Assembly: GCF_010015475.1 (NCBI RefSeq)
Contig: NZ_SSNI01000007.1
Location: forward strand, 1-64,000
Length of the DNA stretch: 64,000 nt
Direction: 5' to 3'
Source: Pontibacter pamirensis
Lineage (GTDB): Bacteria; Bacteroidota; Bacteroidia; Cytophagales; Hymenobacteraceae
Shown: piece after piece, positions 1-8,577 of the stretch
Layout of the letters: every line of letters starts with the position of its first letter
How positions within the stretch are numbered: the first letter of the stretch is position 1
Made by a program: the position numbers and the translations under genes
Notes under the pieces: model-generated
What the model was told of the DNA's origin: nothing
What the model saw: the letters and a program-made list of their open reading frames with translations, nothing else
Database searches by the model: none

Positions 1-93
1 AGAAGCACCATCAGGGAATCGGCAGGTGTATTCCGGTAGAGGTGTACAAACAACAGGCTGCCTAACTCAGAATGACCAATCAACTTAGAAACA

Positions 94-408
94 GTGCCTG
101 GTGGTCCTACAAAGAGGGAGTACTATATAGCTACCCCTTCTGCAGGCAGTAATAATGTGGTAGTTATGAGAACGGCCTTCCCTGCTAGATCAGCTATTTT
201 CGGAGCAAGATTTCAGTATCGCCTTGGGAAGAAAGAGAGCCTGAAGTTAAGGGAATACAGCCTGGGCATCGACTCCGGTTATAATTACAGCTTTGAGACA
301 GTTCCCTGGAGTGAACCACTAAGCAAACATGTTATCAGGAGTATGCCTTCAGTGAAAACTGACTACTTTTACCTGAACCTTACTTTCTCAGCTAATCTGC
401 TTCGCTGA
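94..408 (+). pseudogene. C-terminal fragment of a possible outer-membrane beta-barrel protein
   Basis: The frame is open from a GTG at 94 to the stop at 406-408 (104 residues). In-frame stops lie just upstream at 40-42 and 73-75, and there is no signal peptide, so this looks like the 3' end of a longer gene whose 5' part is lost or frameshifted. The protein alternates polar and hydrophobic residues and ends in an aromatic-rich strand (TDYFYLNLTFSANLLR), as the last strands of Bacteroidota outer-membrane barrels often do. A different short frame ends at 63-65 and may be the tail of the preceding gene. No family was recognised. The alternatives are a small genuine gene starting at GTG, or a sequencing frameshift. 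Confidence 0.35.
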
Positions 409-489
409 AGCTCAGATCAATGTATAATTGTAATCTAATCAGCAACAAAACCCGTTCATTGATTTACCTATCTTAACAAGATAATTACC

Positions 490-537
490 TGAAGATATCT
501 CCTGCAAAAACAATGAAGATATCTCCTGCAAAAACAA
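490..537. repeat. 24-bp perfect tandem duplication
   Basis: Two adjacent identical 24-bp units (490-513 and 514-537), each containing GATATCTCCTGC followed by an A-rich stretch, lie directly upstream of the gene starting at 546. The second unit ends 8 bases before the start codon, so the duplication forms most of that gene's leader. Confidence 0.9.
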
Positions 538-545
538 ACTAAACG

Positions 546-836
546 ATGGATCTACAGACTTTTCAGCAAAGCATAAAAGACAATACACCACCAGCAAAGG
601 CTTCTGTATACCTGCAGGCGCTCTGGTATGATGGGAAAGGCGATTGGGACAAATCACATGAACTAATTCAGGACCTTCCCGACAAAGACGCCGCCTGGAT
701 ACACGCTTACCTGCACCGCAAAGAAGGCGACACCTGGAATGCAGACTACTGGTACAGAAAGGCAGGCAAAAAACGACCGTCTGTCTCTTTAAACGAGGAG
801 TGGGAGCAGATTACAGCAGAACTTATAGCGCAATAA
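546..836 (+). CDS. Small conserved protein of unknown function
   Basis: This is a 96-residue soluble protein with no signal peptide or membrane segment. It is rich in Trp, Asp and Lys and has a helical, TPR-like look: the segment HAYLHRKEGDTWNADYWYRKAG reads as a pair of amphipathic helices, and the first half (ALWYDGKGDWDKSHELIQDL) has the same small-large pattern as a TPR helix. Small proteins of this type recur in Bacteroidota and Proteobacteria, but I know of no assigned function. The ATG at 546 sits right after a 24-bp tandem duplication. The gene is convergent with the AAA+ gene to its right and shares a hairpin terminator with it. Confidence 0.75.
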   Translation: MDLQTFQQSIKDNTPPAKASVYLQALWYDGKGDWDKSHELIQDLPDKDAAWIHAYLHRKEGDTWNADYWYRKAGKKRPSVSLNEEWEQITAELIAQ

Positions 837-878
837 CAGAGAAAGGCAGAAGCTTAGTGCTCCTGCCTTTCTCTGTTA
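834..878. terminator. Bidirectional hairpin terminator
   Basis: A perfect 16-bp inverted repeat (arms 834-849 and 863-878, core AGAAAGGCAG / CTGCCTTTCT) lies between the convergent genes ending at 836 and 904. The left arm includes the stop codon of the upstream gene. Confidence 0.8.
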
Positions 879-903
879 TATTAATCTGTAACTCTGAACT
901 GGG

Positions 904-2427
904 TTAGAAATTGTCATCCTCCTCCTCTTCTTCCCCAAAACTTGGCATAGAGAACATACCGCTGAGCAGGTCTTTAAACTGAAGGCCTGTGCTGAGGCGG
1001 TTCTTGCTGAGCTGGCTGTGCTCGGCAAGGCCGTGCAAAGCGAACTCCATCAGGAAGAGTTTTTCATCTCCTTTGGCGTCTGGCTGATACTTCTCCACCA
1101 GTCCCTTCAGCCCCGGTACGTTCTGTACAGCTTTCTTATAATCGGCTTCAGAGGCATCATTTAGTATATCTACGGTGTTGCCATCGCCGAACCACTCTGT
1201 GATGCTTTTGTACGGGCTTCCCTGTTTTGATTTCTTTCCTTTGTCAGGGTCCGGAAAGTACTTCAGGAACTGTGAGCGGATGGCTTTGCCCATAAGCACC
1301 TGCGCCACATGCCCCGCTCCCTCCTGCTCGCCTTCGTACACCAGTTCCACTTTGCCTGTCACCGCCGGAATGGTATTCAGGAAGTCTGCCACACGCACAT
1401 AGGTGGAGGTTTCGCCATTCATCAAAGCACGACGCTCAGCAGCACTTAGCAGGTTCTCATAAGCAGAGATGGTTAAACGGGCAGACACACCGCTTTTAGC
1501 GTCAACGTACTCACTCTCACGGGCCTCAAAAGCCACCTGCTCTATCAGGTCTCCAATAATGTCGTTGGTCTTCACAAGTTGCCCCTGCTCTTCTTTTACG
1601 TGTGCTTCCTGCTTCGTAATCTTTTTACCTGTCTCAATGGTCTTCGGATAGTGCGTGATAATCTGGGAGTCGATACGGTCTTTCAGCGGCGTTACAATAG
1701 AACCGCGGTTGGTATAGTCTTCTGGGTTGGCCGTGAACACAAACTGGATATCCAGCGGCATGCGCACCTTAAAACCACGTATCTGTATATCACCTTCCTG
1801 TAGGATATTGAACAGCGATACCTGAATGCGCGCCTGTAAATCCGGCAACTCGTTGATAACGAAAATACCCCGGTGCGAACGCGGAATCAAGCCAAAGTGA
1901 ATCACCCGCTCATCAGAATAGGGCAGCTTCATGGTCGCCGCTTTAATCGGGTCTGCATCGCCTATCAGGTCGGCTACGGAAACATCCGGTGTGGCCAGTT
2001 TTTCAGTGTAGCGGTCAGAGCGGTGCATCCAACTGATGGGGGTATCATCGCCATGCTCGTGCACAGTGTCTTTGGCGAAACGGGAGAGCGGCTGCAGCGG
2101 ATCGTCGTTCAGCTCAGAACCTTTAACCACCGGAATGTACTCATCCAGCAGGTCCACCATCTGGCGGGCGATACGTGTTTTCGCCTGCCCCCGCAAACCC
2201 AGCAAGTTAATGTGGTGCATGGACAGAATAGCACGCTGCATGTCTGGAATAACGGTTTCTTCGTAGCCCCAAATGCCAGGAAAAACCTCTTCCTTGTTCT
2301 GCAACTTCTTGATTAGGTTGGTGCGCAGTTCCTGCTTTACCGATTGCGGCTCATAGCCGGCAGCCTTCAGTTGGCCCAGTGTTTTTATCTGTAAAAGCTT
2401 CTCGGCTGGTATGTTTTTGTAATTCAT
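904..2427 (-). CDS. MoxR/ChlI-like AAA+ ATPase
   Basis: A 507-residue AAA+ ATPase of the MoxR / magnesium-chelatase-I type. The Walker A is GLRGQAKT (77-84), with Ala in place of the last Gly as in MoxR proteins. The Walker B region is GIFVINELPD (187-196), where Asn replaces the usual first Asp. Sensor 1 lies in FTANPEDY (231-238) and the likely arginine finger is in KDRIDSQ (about 251). The acidic C-terminus (EEEEEDD) is unusual. Known MoxR ATPases work with VWA proteins as co-chaperones or metal-insertion machines. Here a VWA gene lies two genes upstream on the same strand, separated by a membrane protein. True Mg-chelatase is unlikely because no porphyrin or chlorophyll genes are near. 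The target is unknown. Confidence 0.9.
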   Translation of the reverse strand: MNYKNIPAEKLLQIKTLGQLKAAGYEPQSVKQELRTNLIKKLQNKEEVFPGIWGYEETVIPDMQRAILSMHHINLLGLRGQAKTRIARQMVDLLDEYIPVVKGSELNDDPLQPLSRFAKDTVHEHGDDTPISWMHRSDRYTEKLATPDVSVADLIGDADPIKAATMKLPYSDERVIHFGLIPRSHRGIFVINELPDLQARIQVSLFNILQEGDIQIRGFKVRMPLDIQFVFTANPEDYTNRGSIVTPLKDRIDSQIITHYPKTIETGKKITKQEAHVKEEQGQLVKTNDIIGDLIEQVAFEARESEYVDAKSGVSARLTISAYENLLSAAERRALMNGETSTYVRVADFLNTIPAVTGKVELVYEGEQEGAGHVAQVLMGKAIRSQFLKYFPDPDKGKKSKQGSPYKSITEWFGDGNTVDILNDASEADYKKAVQNVPGLKGLVEKYQPDAKGDEKLFLMEFALHGLAEHSQLSKNRLSTGLQFKDLLSGMFSMPSFGEEEEEDDNF

Positions 2428-2508
2428 GTATCTTTCGTATTTATCTTTAGCATCTTCTCACTGATGCAGTTGTATCAATCTTGTGACTTAAAATTTATGT
2501 ACGTAAGC

Positions 2509-3024
2509 TTAATCTGATGTGGTGAAATACTTCATCAAAGCCGCTTTCCTTAAGTGTGGGAAGAACTGCCGGAGTGCCTCTCCTATTAATCCAATCAAAA
2601 CCAGGTCTGGCACGAGCGACAGCACGACACCATATAAGTCGAAATAAAAGTCGCTTCCACTACTCCCGTTCTCCAAATAAAATAAGCACCACTCAAACAG
2701 CCACCAGAACAGGATAGAAAGGGCCGCAATGCCCATCACCACAAAGGCTGACTGCACCACCTGCATCACAAGCTTTAGCGATTTGCCCGGAACGGACTGC
2801 ACATAGATATTGGTGGATCTAATAAAAAAATGAAGGCACACCTGAAAGAGCAGGAACAGCAAAGCGAATAGTACGCCGGGCCACTGCGAAAGCGCCAGCA
2901 GTATAAGCCCGCCCGAAGCAGACATAAGGGCCACAAGTTGTACCAGCAGGTGCGGCATAAAAGTAGCCATCGCACCGCCTGTCAGCTTTTCCTTTTGGTT
3001 TGCTTCCGCTCTCTGGCTGCTCAT
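2509..3024 (-). CDS. Four-helix membrane protein between VWA and MoxR genes
   Basis: A 171-residue integral membrane protein with no recognised family. After a short charged N-terminus there are about four hydrophobic segments: around residues 24-48, 50-68, 87-112 and 132-150. The C-terminus (LRKAALMKYF) is basic and probably cytoplasmic by the positive-inside rule. It starts 6 bases after the end of the VWA gene, so the two are almost certainly cotranscribed. The MoxR-like gene follows 81 bases later. The arrangement suggests a membrane anchor or substrate for the VWA-AAA pair; this is inference from position only. Confidence 0.7.
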   Translation of the reverse strand: MSSQRAEANQKEKLTGGAMATFMPHLLVQLVALMSASGGLILLALSQWPGVLFALLFLLFQVCLHFFIRSTNIYVQSVPGKSLKLVMQVVQSAFVVMGIAALSILFWWLFEWCLFYLENGSSGSDFYFDLYGVVLSLVPDLVLIGLIGEALRQFFPHLRKAALMKYFTTSD

Positions 3025-3030
3025 ATAGTC

Positions 3031-4131
3031 TTAGAAGTTCTTCCTGCGGTTCTGCTTGTAATCCTGGAACACAAGGTGACCTAGGCCTTTAAGGCTGCTA
3101 TAGTAGGCCTGTCCGTTGTTTACTTTGGTGAACTCATCCACAAAAGCCTGCAGGTAGGGGTCAGAGGCGATCATAAAAGTGGTAATCGGTATTTTGATGC
3201 GGCGGCACTGCGCCGCCAGGTTCAGCGTTTTGTTCACCACTTTGCGGTCCAGGCCAAAGCTGTTCTTATAGTAGTGAATTCCTTCTTTCAGGCAGGTTGG
3301 CTTCCCGTCTGTTATCATAAAAATCTGCTTGTTCGGCGTTTTGCGCTTGCGCAGGATGTCCATGGCCAGTTCAAGGCCTGCCACGGTATTGGTATGGTAA
3401 GGTCCCACCTCCAGGTAAGGTAGGTCTTTGATCTCTATCTGCCAGGCGTCGTTGCCGAACACCAGCACGTCGAGGGTATCTTTTGGGTATTTCTGCTTGA
3501 TGAGTTCCGCTAAAGCCATCGCTACCTTTTTGGCTGGCGTAATACGGTCTTCGCCGTAGAGAATCATGGAGTGCGAGATGTCGATCATCAACACCGTGGC
3601 AGACTGCGTTTTGTGCTCTGTCTCCGTCACCTCCAGGTCCTGCTCTGTCAGCCGCAGATCGCCGATGCCGTGGTTTATCTGCGCATTGCGCAGCGACTCT
3701 GTCATGGAAATCTGGTCTAGCGAATCACCAAAGCGGTACTCGCGGCGGTCAGAACTGGCCTCGTCGCCTGTGCCTGTATGTGGAGTGGCATGGCTGCCCT
3801 TGCCGCCCTTCTTCAACTTCCCGAAGATTTCCTCTAAAGCACTCTTGCGTATGCCCTGTTCACTCTTAGCCGTGAGTTTGAAGCTCCCCTGCTGTTGCTT
3901 GTCTTCGTCGAGGTATCCTTTCTTTCGGAGGTCATCAATAAAATCACCAATGCCGTAGTCGTCGCCGGTCAGGTTATACTGTTTATCAAGCGAACTGAGC
4001 CAGCTCAGCGCCTCTCCTACATCGCCGGAAGTAATGGTAACCAGTTGCATGAAAATCTTCAGCAACGACTCGAACCCGGGTTTGTCGTCCTGAGGCGGTA
4101 CATATTCTGTAAATCGGTATCCTATAGCCAT
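3031..4131 (-). CDS. VWA-domain protein with intact MIDAS
   Basis: A 366-residue soluble protein. The N-terminal half (1-130) is helical and ends in a Gly/Lys/His-rich linker. The C-terminal half is a von Willebrand A domain with a complete metal-ion-dependent adhesion site: DISHS (184-188), a Thr near 247-249 (HTNT) and ITDG (273-276). There is no signal peptide, so it acts in the cytoplasm. VWA proteins of this kind partner MoxR AAA+ ATPases, such as the one encoded downstream. It is the first gene of a three-gene minus-strand set. Upstream is a 181-bp divergent region shared with the DUF427 gene. Confidence 0.88.
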   Translation of the reverse strand: MAIGYRFTEYVPPQDDKPGFESLLKIFMQLVTITSGDVGEALSWLSSLDKQYNLTGDDYGIGDFIDDLRKKGYLDEDKQQQGSFKLTAKSEQGIRKSALEEIFGKLKKGGKGSHATPHTGTGDEASSDRREYRFGDSLDQISMTESLRNAQINHGIGDLRLTEQDLEVTETEHKTQSATVLMIDISHSMILYGEDRITPAKKVAMALAELIKQKYPKDTLDVLVFGNDAWQIEIKDLPYLEVGPYHTNTVAGLELAMDILRKRKTPNKQIFMITDGKPTCLKEGIHYYKNSFGLDRKVVNKTLNLAAQCRRIKIPITTFMIASDPYLQAFVDEFTKVNNGQAYYSSLKGLGHLVFQDYKQNRRKNF

Positions 4132-4312
4132 AATAAAGGGTTTGCAGGTTATAACATTAAGAGCAGGTGCATTGTTCTGTCGGAAAGACTTAAATTTCGC
4201 TGCTGCACCTCCTCTGCACTCAAAAAGTCAAAGCCTATACTGTTAAACTTTGCAGCAGGTATTGTAGTAGATTAGATAAATATACTTCATCTAACCTAAA
4301 ACGAGAAAAACT

Positions 4313-4594
4313 ATGAAAGCGATATGGAATGAGATAGTGATTGCAGACAGCGACCAGACAATAGAAATAGAGGGCAACCAGTATTTCCCCCCGAACTCAA
4401 TGAAGAACCAATACTTCGAAGAAAGCCGTAAGCACCCTACCTGCCCCTGGAAAGGCGAGGCTTCCTATTACCATGTAAAGGTAAACGGGGAGGTAAACCC
4501 AGACGCCGCCTGGTATTACCCCGACCCAAAAGACGCTGCTAGTGAAATAAAGAATTATGTCGCTTTCTGGAAAGGTATAGAAATAAAGGAATAG
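4313..4594 (+). CDS. DUF427 family protein
   Basis: A 93-residue soluble protein that matches the DUF427 pattern: an N-terminal KAIWNEIVIADSDQTIEIEG strand pair, then the conserved region with FPPNS, TCPWKGEASYY and the C-terminal NPDAAWYYPDPKDAA...IKNYVAFWKGIEI. Family members are small single-domain beta proteins, widespread in bacteria and fungi, without a settled function. The gene is alone on the plus strand between a divergent VWA operon and a convergent desaturase. Two hairpins follow it. Confidence 0.88.
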   Translation: MKAIWNEIVIADSDQTIEIEGNQYFPPNSMKNQYFEESRKHPTCPWKGEASYYHVKVNGEVNPDAAWYYPDPKDAASEIKNYVAFWKGIEIKE

Positions 4595-4626
4595 GTAATT
4601 TTTAAATTATAATGTTTTGCGGACAG

Positions 4627-4650
4627 ATTACCTGCCGATCTGCAGGTAAT
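4627..4650. other. Small hairpin downstream of DUF427 gene
   Basis: A 9-bp perfect stem (ATTACCTGC at 4627-4635 with GCAGGTAAT at 4642-4650) and a 6-nt loop sit 32 bases after the stop codon and 12 bases before the larger terminator. It has no T-tract, so it is unlikely to terminate by itself. Confidence 0.55.
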
Positions 4651-4662
4651 AAAGGATTAGTT

Positions 4663-4709
4663 ATAAAAGCGAAGGCCGAAACTATGGTAGTTTCGGCCTT
4701 CGCTTTTAT
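4663..4709. terminator. Strong bidirectional terminator
   Basis: A perfect 21-bp inverted repeat (4663-4683 and 4689-4709) with a 5-nt ATGGT loop and A/T-rich outer ends lies between the convergent DUF427 and desaturase genes. The core is GCGAAGGCCGAAACT. Confidence 0.92.
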
Positions 4710-4739
4710 TTGTATGGAAATCTTTAAAGTTCAGTTGGT

Positions 4740-5723
4740 TTAAGCAATCCAACGGAATTTATACTCCAAGGAAGGTGCTTTCATGCGCTCTGCCACACGT
4801 TTGAAACGGGCAGGCAAGCCCAGCACATAATCACGGGCACGTTCGCCTTGTTCGTTTAGGTCAGTTAGCGTCTCAATTTTCCACTCGTCAATCAAACCCT
4901 GTAGAATGTCAGTGTAGTCAGCGGAGGTATACACCCCGATACGCTGCGCTGCATCTGTAAAATGACCGAATGTTTTGCCGATGTCTACACCTAACTCACG
5001 CATGTAATGCGCCGGCATCACAATTTTCTTGCGCATCATGTCTTCAAAGGCCAGCATCATTTCGCTAGGGTCAGCTTCAAATATCTTGCTCACAAAAGCT
5101 TTATAAGCTTTGGCGTGGCGGGCCTCATCGGCAGCCACATGGCCACAAAGCTTTGCCAGCACATTGTCGCCCTGCTTCTTGGCGATTTGCGCTACGCGTC
5201 GGTGTGAAATATTAGTCGCTGTTTCCTGAAAGCTGGTGTATACAAAAGAGCGATAAGGATCCATATCCGTCTGCAGGTCAAAGCCGTCTGCCAGCAGGTA
5301 CTGCGTGGAAGCTTCCATTTCGCGCATGTTAATGCGGCCGCTCAGGTAAAGGTAACGGTTCAGGGCATCCCCATGGCGGTTCTCCTCGGCTGTCCACCCA
5401 CGGTTCCATTTCATCCACGGGCTGTCCGGGTCTTGCGGAAGTCCTTTTATAGTCATCAGCCAGCTCTCGTAAGATGGCAGTGCTTCTTCTGTAATGGTAT
5501 CACCTACTAGTACTGCCAGCAGGTCATAGCTTAAGTCGCGGGCACGCTCCCGTAAGTCCTTTACCTCTTCAAAGAAAGTTTCCAAGGTTGCGTCTGGCAG
5601 GAGATCGGCAGGTTGCCAGCTCTCTTCTACTGTTTTCAGTAACTCGGTGAACTTTTCGCCCACAAAGCCCTCCATCCATTTTATTACTTCTACACGAGAG
5701 GTTGCTGCTGTAATCATTTGCAT
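4740..5723 (-). CDS. Acyl-[acyl-carrier-protein] desaturase (soluble di-iron)
   Basis: A soluble ferritin-like di-iron desaturase (fatty acid desaturase type 2) that introduces a double bond into acyl-ACP. Both iron-binding signatures are present: EENRHG at 113-118 and DEARHA at 199-204 (numbered from this start), with further candidate ligands in YESW (E86) and FQETATN (E167). The length, about 327 residues, is normal for the family. The frame extends to a TTG at 5741, but an ATG at 5723 or 5717 is more likely, because a TAnnTTTG promoter box overlaps the TTG. The gene stands alone, between the terminator shared with DUF427 and the glycosyltransferase. Confidence 0.92.
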   Translation of the reverse strand: MQMITAATSRVEVIKWMEGFVGEKFTELLKTVEESWQPADLLPDATLETFFEEVKDLRERARDLSYDLLAVLVGDTITEEALPSYESWLMTIKGLPQDPDSPWMKWNRGWTAEENRHGDALNRYLYLSGRINMREMEASTQYLLADGFDLQTDMDPYRSFVYTSFQETATNISHRRVAQIAKKQGDNVLAKLCGHVAADEARHAKAYKAFVSKIFEADPSEMMLAFEDMMRKKIVMPAHYMRELGVDIGKTFGHFTDAAQRIGVYTSADYTDILQGLIDEWKIETLTDLNEQGERARDYVLGLPARFKRVAERMKAPSLEYKFRWIA

Positions 5724-5738
5724 TGGTTGATTTAAATT

Positions 5739-5746
5739 CAAATATA
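5739..5746 (-). promoter_or_regulatory. Bacteroidota -7 box of the desaturase gene
   Basis: On the minus strand this reads TATATTTG, an exact match to TAnnTTTG. It lies 15-21 bases before the candidate ATG codons at 5723 and 5717, which is the expected spacing. No clear -33 TTTG is visible. Confidence 0.55.
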
Positions 5747-5906
5747 CTTATTTATACTAAAATGTAGCTTTGTTGCCTAATATTTTAGCTCAGCTTAAAT
5801 ACGACGTTACCACTAAATAGCTCAGGAACTAATACTTACGTAAAAAACAGAAAGGGTTATGCCTTGGCATCAAACTTTCAACAGAACTGTCAGATAAAGA
5901 GTGCAA

Positions 5907-6869
5907 TTAATTTCTGTACTTCAGGTAATAGTATACCTTGCGCAGGAAACTGAGGTTAACTTTTTGCCGGTTCAGTAAATTTAGAAACTGGTAAAAAACT
6001 GGCAAATTAGTTTGCTGTCGGAGTAAATGAAGCAGCTGTGCTGCCTCCTTATAATTTTTGGTAAGGTAGGCCTGCCGGGCTTCATATTTTAGCCGGTGTA
6101 TGAAAGCTTCACGCTCTTTTTCTGATTGCACCATCGCAGCGGCTTTCTGGCATACTTTTACAGTGGAGGCAAGCAATTTATTTCCTGTTTTATACCACCC
6201 TTTGGAGAGGGACCGGGTATGTACCCGCCGCTGTGTAGTTATTTTATCGAGGTAATAATACTTATAAGTTCTGGATGACCGCACCCAGAAATCAAAGTCC
6301 TCATAGGCCAGCGTTTCGTCGTAACCATTAAGGTCCTCGAATACCTGGCGGCGCACAAGCATGGTGGGAGGGCAGATGATGTATTTACCCAGCAGGTCTG
6401 CAAACATTTCCCCGGAGGGCGCATAGTCATTAAGGCTACCGTCCGGGTTGCGTTTATAATGATATCCCATGTGCGTGGCATCGTCAGCGATATATTCGGC
6501 ATCGGTATACAGCACACCGTAGGTACTGTCCAATTTTTCAAAAGCCTCCACCTGCTGTGCCACCCGCTCCGGCAGCAACACGTCGTCTGTTGCAAAGTCA
6601 ATAATATAAATGCCTTGGCTGGCGCGCCACCCTATGTTAAAAGCGGTCGTGTTTCCTCTGTTATGACCCGTGCTGATAAACTTTATCTGCGGGTGTTTCA
6701 ACAGGTATTCTTGAATAATACCCACACTTCCGTCGTTGCTGCAATCGTCCACTATAATCACCTCTATGTTTGAGTACGTCTGGGCCAGCACAGAATCGAG
6801 TGCCTGCCGCAGAAAGCGTGCGTGGTTGTAGCACAGGCAGATAACGGAAACAAGTGGCAACTGACTCAT
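5907..6869 (-). CDS. Family 2 glycosyltransferase
   Basis: A 320-residue GT-A fold glycosyltransferase. The N-terminus is the classic nucleotide-sugar site: VSVICLCYNHARFLRQALDS, then EVIIVDDCSNDGS (36-48). The second acidic motif is TDD (94-96), and FDFWVRSS and YEDFDF mark the acceptor region. There is no membrane segment, so it acts at the inner face of the cytoplasmic membrane. It ends a three-gene minus-strand cluster with an aminotransferase and an FdtA-like ketoisomerase, so it probably transfers the amino sugar made by those enzymes, or another sugar of the same surface glycan. The acceptor is unknown. Confidence 0.9.
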   Translation of the reverse strand: MSQLPLVSVICLCYNHARFLRQALDSVLAQTYSNIEVIIVDDCSNDGSVGIIQEYLLKHPQIKFISTGHNRGNTTAFNIGWRASQGIYIIDFATDDVLLPERVAQQVEAFEKLDSTYGVLYTDAEYIADDATHMGYHYKRNPDGSLNDYAPSGEMFADLLGKYIICPPTMLVRRQVFEDLNGYDETLAYEDFDFWVRSSRTYKYYYLDKITTQRRVHTRSLSKGWYKTGNKLLASTVKVCQKAAAMVQSEKEREAFIHRLKYEARQAYLTKNYKEAAQLLHLLRQQTNLPVFYQFLNLLNRQKVNLSFLRKVYYYLKYRN

Positions 6870-6906
6870 GAGCGGGTGTATGTAGCATAGGACAAAAGCA
6901 TCGGCA

Positions 6907-8013
6907 TTACCTGAAAAAGTGCTTAATAGTTTTCACCACCCGCTCCTGTTCTTCCAGCTGCAAACCCGGAAATAACGGTAAACTCAGGCTTGTTTTAGAT
7001 ATTTCTTCCGTTACCGGAAAGTCGCCGACACTGTACCTTAAAAACTTATAAGCGGGCTGCAGGTGCACGGGTATCGGGTAATGGATGGCGGTGCGTATAC
7101 CCTGCTCCTGAAGCTGTTGCTGCAAAGCGTCCCGCTGCTTTGTCCGGATGCTGAATATATGGTATACATGGCTGCAGTACGGGGCTGTAACCGGAAGCAT
7201 AAGGTCGTCCAAACCTTGTAGTTCCTGCAGGTATACTGCTGCCAACTTTTGCCGCGCTGCATTCAGACTATCTAAATAATAGAGCTTTACCCGAAGTACC
7301 GCTGCCTGCAGTTCGTCTAAGCGGGAGTTTACTCCTACCAGTTCGCTCTGGTACTTCTGCACTTCGCCGTAGTTGCGGTACATCCGCACAAAATCAGCCA
7401 CGGCGGCATCGTTGGTTACCACAGCACCGGCATCCCCCAAAGCGCCGAGGTTTTTAGTGGGGTAAAAGCTGAAAGCGCTGGCATGCCCGAACATACCGGC
7501 TTTCTGCCCCTCATAGGTAGCACCATGTGCCTGCGCGGCGTCTTCCACTATTTTCAAATGATGTTTTTTTGCCAGTTGCAGCAGTGGCTCCATTTCACAT
7601 ACCTGCCCGTACAGGTGCACCGGCAGTATGGCTTTGGTTTTAGCGGTAATGGCTTTGGCAGTGGTAGCAGCGGTGATGTTGCATGTGCCTTCATCCGGCT
7701 CTACCAGGACCGGCGTCGCCCCCACCTGCAACACCGCATTTATGGTGGCAATAAAGGTATGTGCCGGCAGCACCACCTCGTCTCCTGGTCCTACACCCAC
7801 TCCCTTCAGTGCTAGCACCAGGGCATCATAACCGTTGCCTACGCCTATCGCTGCGGCAGCACCTATATAGGAGGCATATGCCTCCTCAAAAGCTAACAGC
7901 TGCTTCCCCAGAATGTAATGCTTGCCAGCCACAGCCTCTACTAAAGCAGCCTGTACGGCAGTTTCACTTCCTGCCGGAAAATCTCTGAACTCAAAATATG
8001 GGATTGGCTTCAT
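6907..8013 (-). CDS. DegT/DnrJ/EryC1 aminotransferase for a dTDP-amino sugar
   Basis: A PLP-dependent sugar aminotransferase of 368 residues, normal for the family. The PLP-binding Lys is K187 in [15 protein letters not shown], the Asp that holds the pyridine nitrogen is in [10 protein letters not shown] (D158), and [12 protein letters not shown] (60-71) is the phosphate-side motif. The neighbouring FdtA-like ketoisomerase suggests the substrate is a dTDP-3-keto-6-deoxyhexose, giving dTDP-Fucp3N or Quip3N (FdtB/QdtB type). This is inference from the pairing. The gene starts 18 bases after the ketoisomerase stop codon and lies 37 bases from the glycosyltransferase, so the three form an operon. 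Confidence 0.92.
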   Translation of the reverse strand: MKPIPYFEFRDFPAGSETAVQAALVEAVAGKHYILGKQLLAFEEAYASYIGAAAAIGVGNGYDALVLALKGVGVGPGDEVVLPAHTFIATINAVLQVGATPVLVEPDEGTCNITAATTAKAITAKTKAILPVHLYGQVCEMEPLLQLAKKHHLKIVEDAAQAHGATYEGQKAGMFGHASAFSFYPTKNLGALGDAGAVVTNDAAVADFVRMYRNYGEVQKYQSELVGVNSRLDELQAAVLRVKLYYLDSLNAARQKLAAVYLQELQGLDDLMLPVTAPYCSHVYHIFSIRTKQRDALQQQLQEQGIRTAIHYPIPVHLQPAYKFLRYSVGDFPVTEEISKTSLSLPLFPGLQLEEQERVVKTIKHFFR

Positions 8014-8031
8014 CAGGGGGAAAAGTACAAA

Positions 8032-8445
8032 TCACAGCGCCTGGTGCGTCGTCAGCTTCTTAAAGTGTTCGTAATCATGGATATAATCGGCGGCACTGTA
8101 GTCTGTGGACGTAAGGCAAAGAGCAACAGCACCCTCTGAGAAATAAATTTCCGTCCAGCACATAGCCGGGATGTAAAGCCCTGTCAGGGAATTAGTCAGT
8201 TCAAACTCCTGCACCTCGTGCCCGGTGTCCGCTTTCACCTTTATGTATCCGGCCAAGGCAATCAGCACTTCCTCTGTGGCTTTGTTGGCATGGCGGCCCC
8301 GCACTGTTTCCGGCGGGGTTCCGTGTGTCCAGAAGACGCGCCGTATAGTAAAAGGCACTTTTTCAGCGTATTGCATGGTAGTAATATAACCCGTTTCAGG
8401 ATTACCAATGCGTTCAAACTGCAGGAGGAATGGATTTGCCGGCAA
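8032..8445 (-). CDS. FdtA/QdtA-like dTDP-4-keto-6-deoxyglucose 3,4-ketoisomerase
   Basis: A 137-residue single-domain cupin of the WxcM-like / FdtA family. Family marks are PFTIRRVFWTHGTPPETVRGRHA (the RG.HA catalytic His region), the Glu in EEVLIALAG, and the C-terminal DYSAADYIHDYEHFKK. Known members convert dTDP-4-keto-6-deoxyglucose to the 3-keto isomer before transamination, which matches the aminotransferase next door. The N-terminal strand FERIGNPETGYITTMQ is part of the fold but lies upstream of the first ATG. The only start that keeps it is the TTG at 8445, so translation probably begins at TTG. An N-acetyltransferase (FdtC) is not present here. Confidence 0.85.
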   Translation of the reverse strand: MPANPFLLQFERIGNPETGYITTMQYAEKVPFTIRRVFWTHGTPPETVRGRHANKATEEVLIALAGYIKVKADTGHEVQEFELTNSLTGLYIPAMCWTEIYFSEGAVALCLTSTDYSAADYIHDYEHFKKLTTHQAL

Positions 8446-8577
8446 GGTATCTTTTGTTTGGTACCAGTAAAGTTCTACGAAGAGCAGCCTTGGTTGTGCA
8501 TTTTAATAGGCGCTGCCCGTTTGTTTAGGCCCTAAATTAAAAACTTTAAGCCAATAAACTGCTTTGGCAGGTATGGT

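Noticed and set aside
904..2427. Magnesium chelatase subunit I
   Set aside because: The fold is similar, but no chlorophyll or porphyrin genes are near and the VWA partner points to a MoxR-type role.
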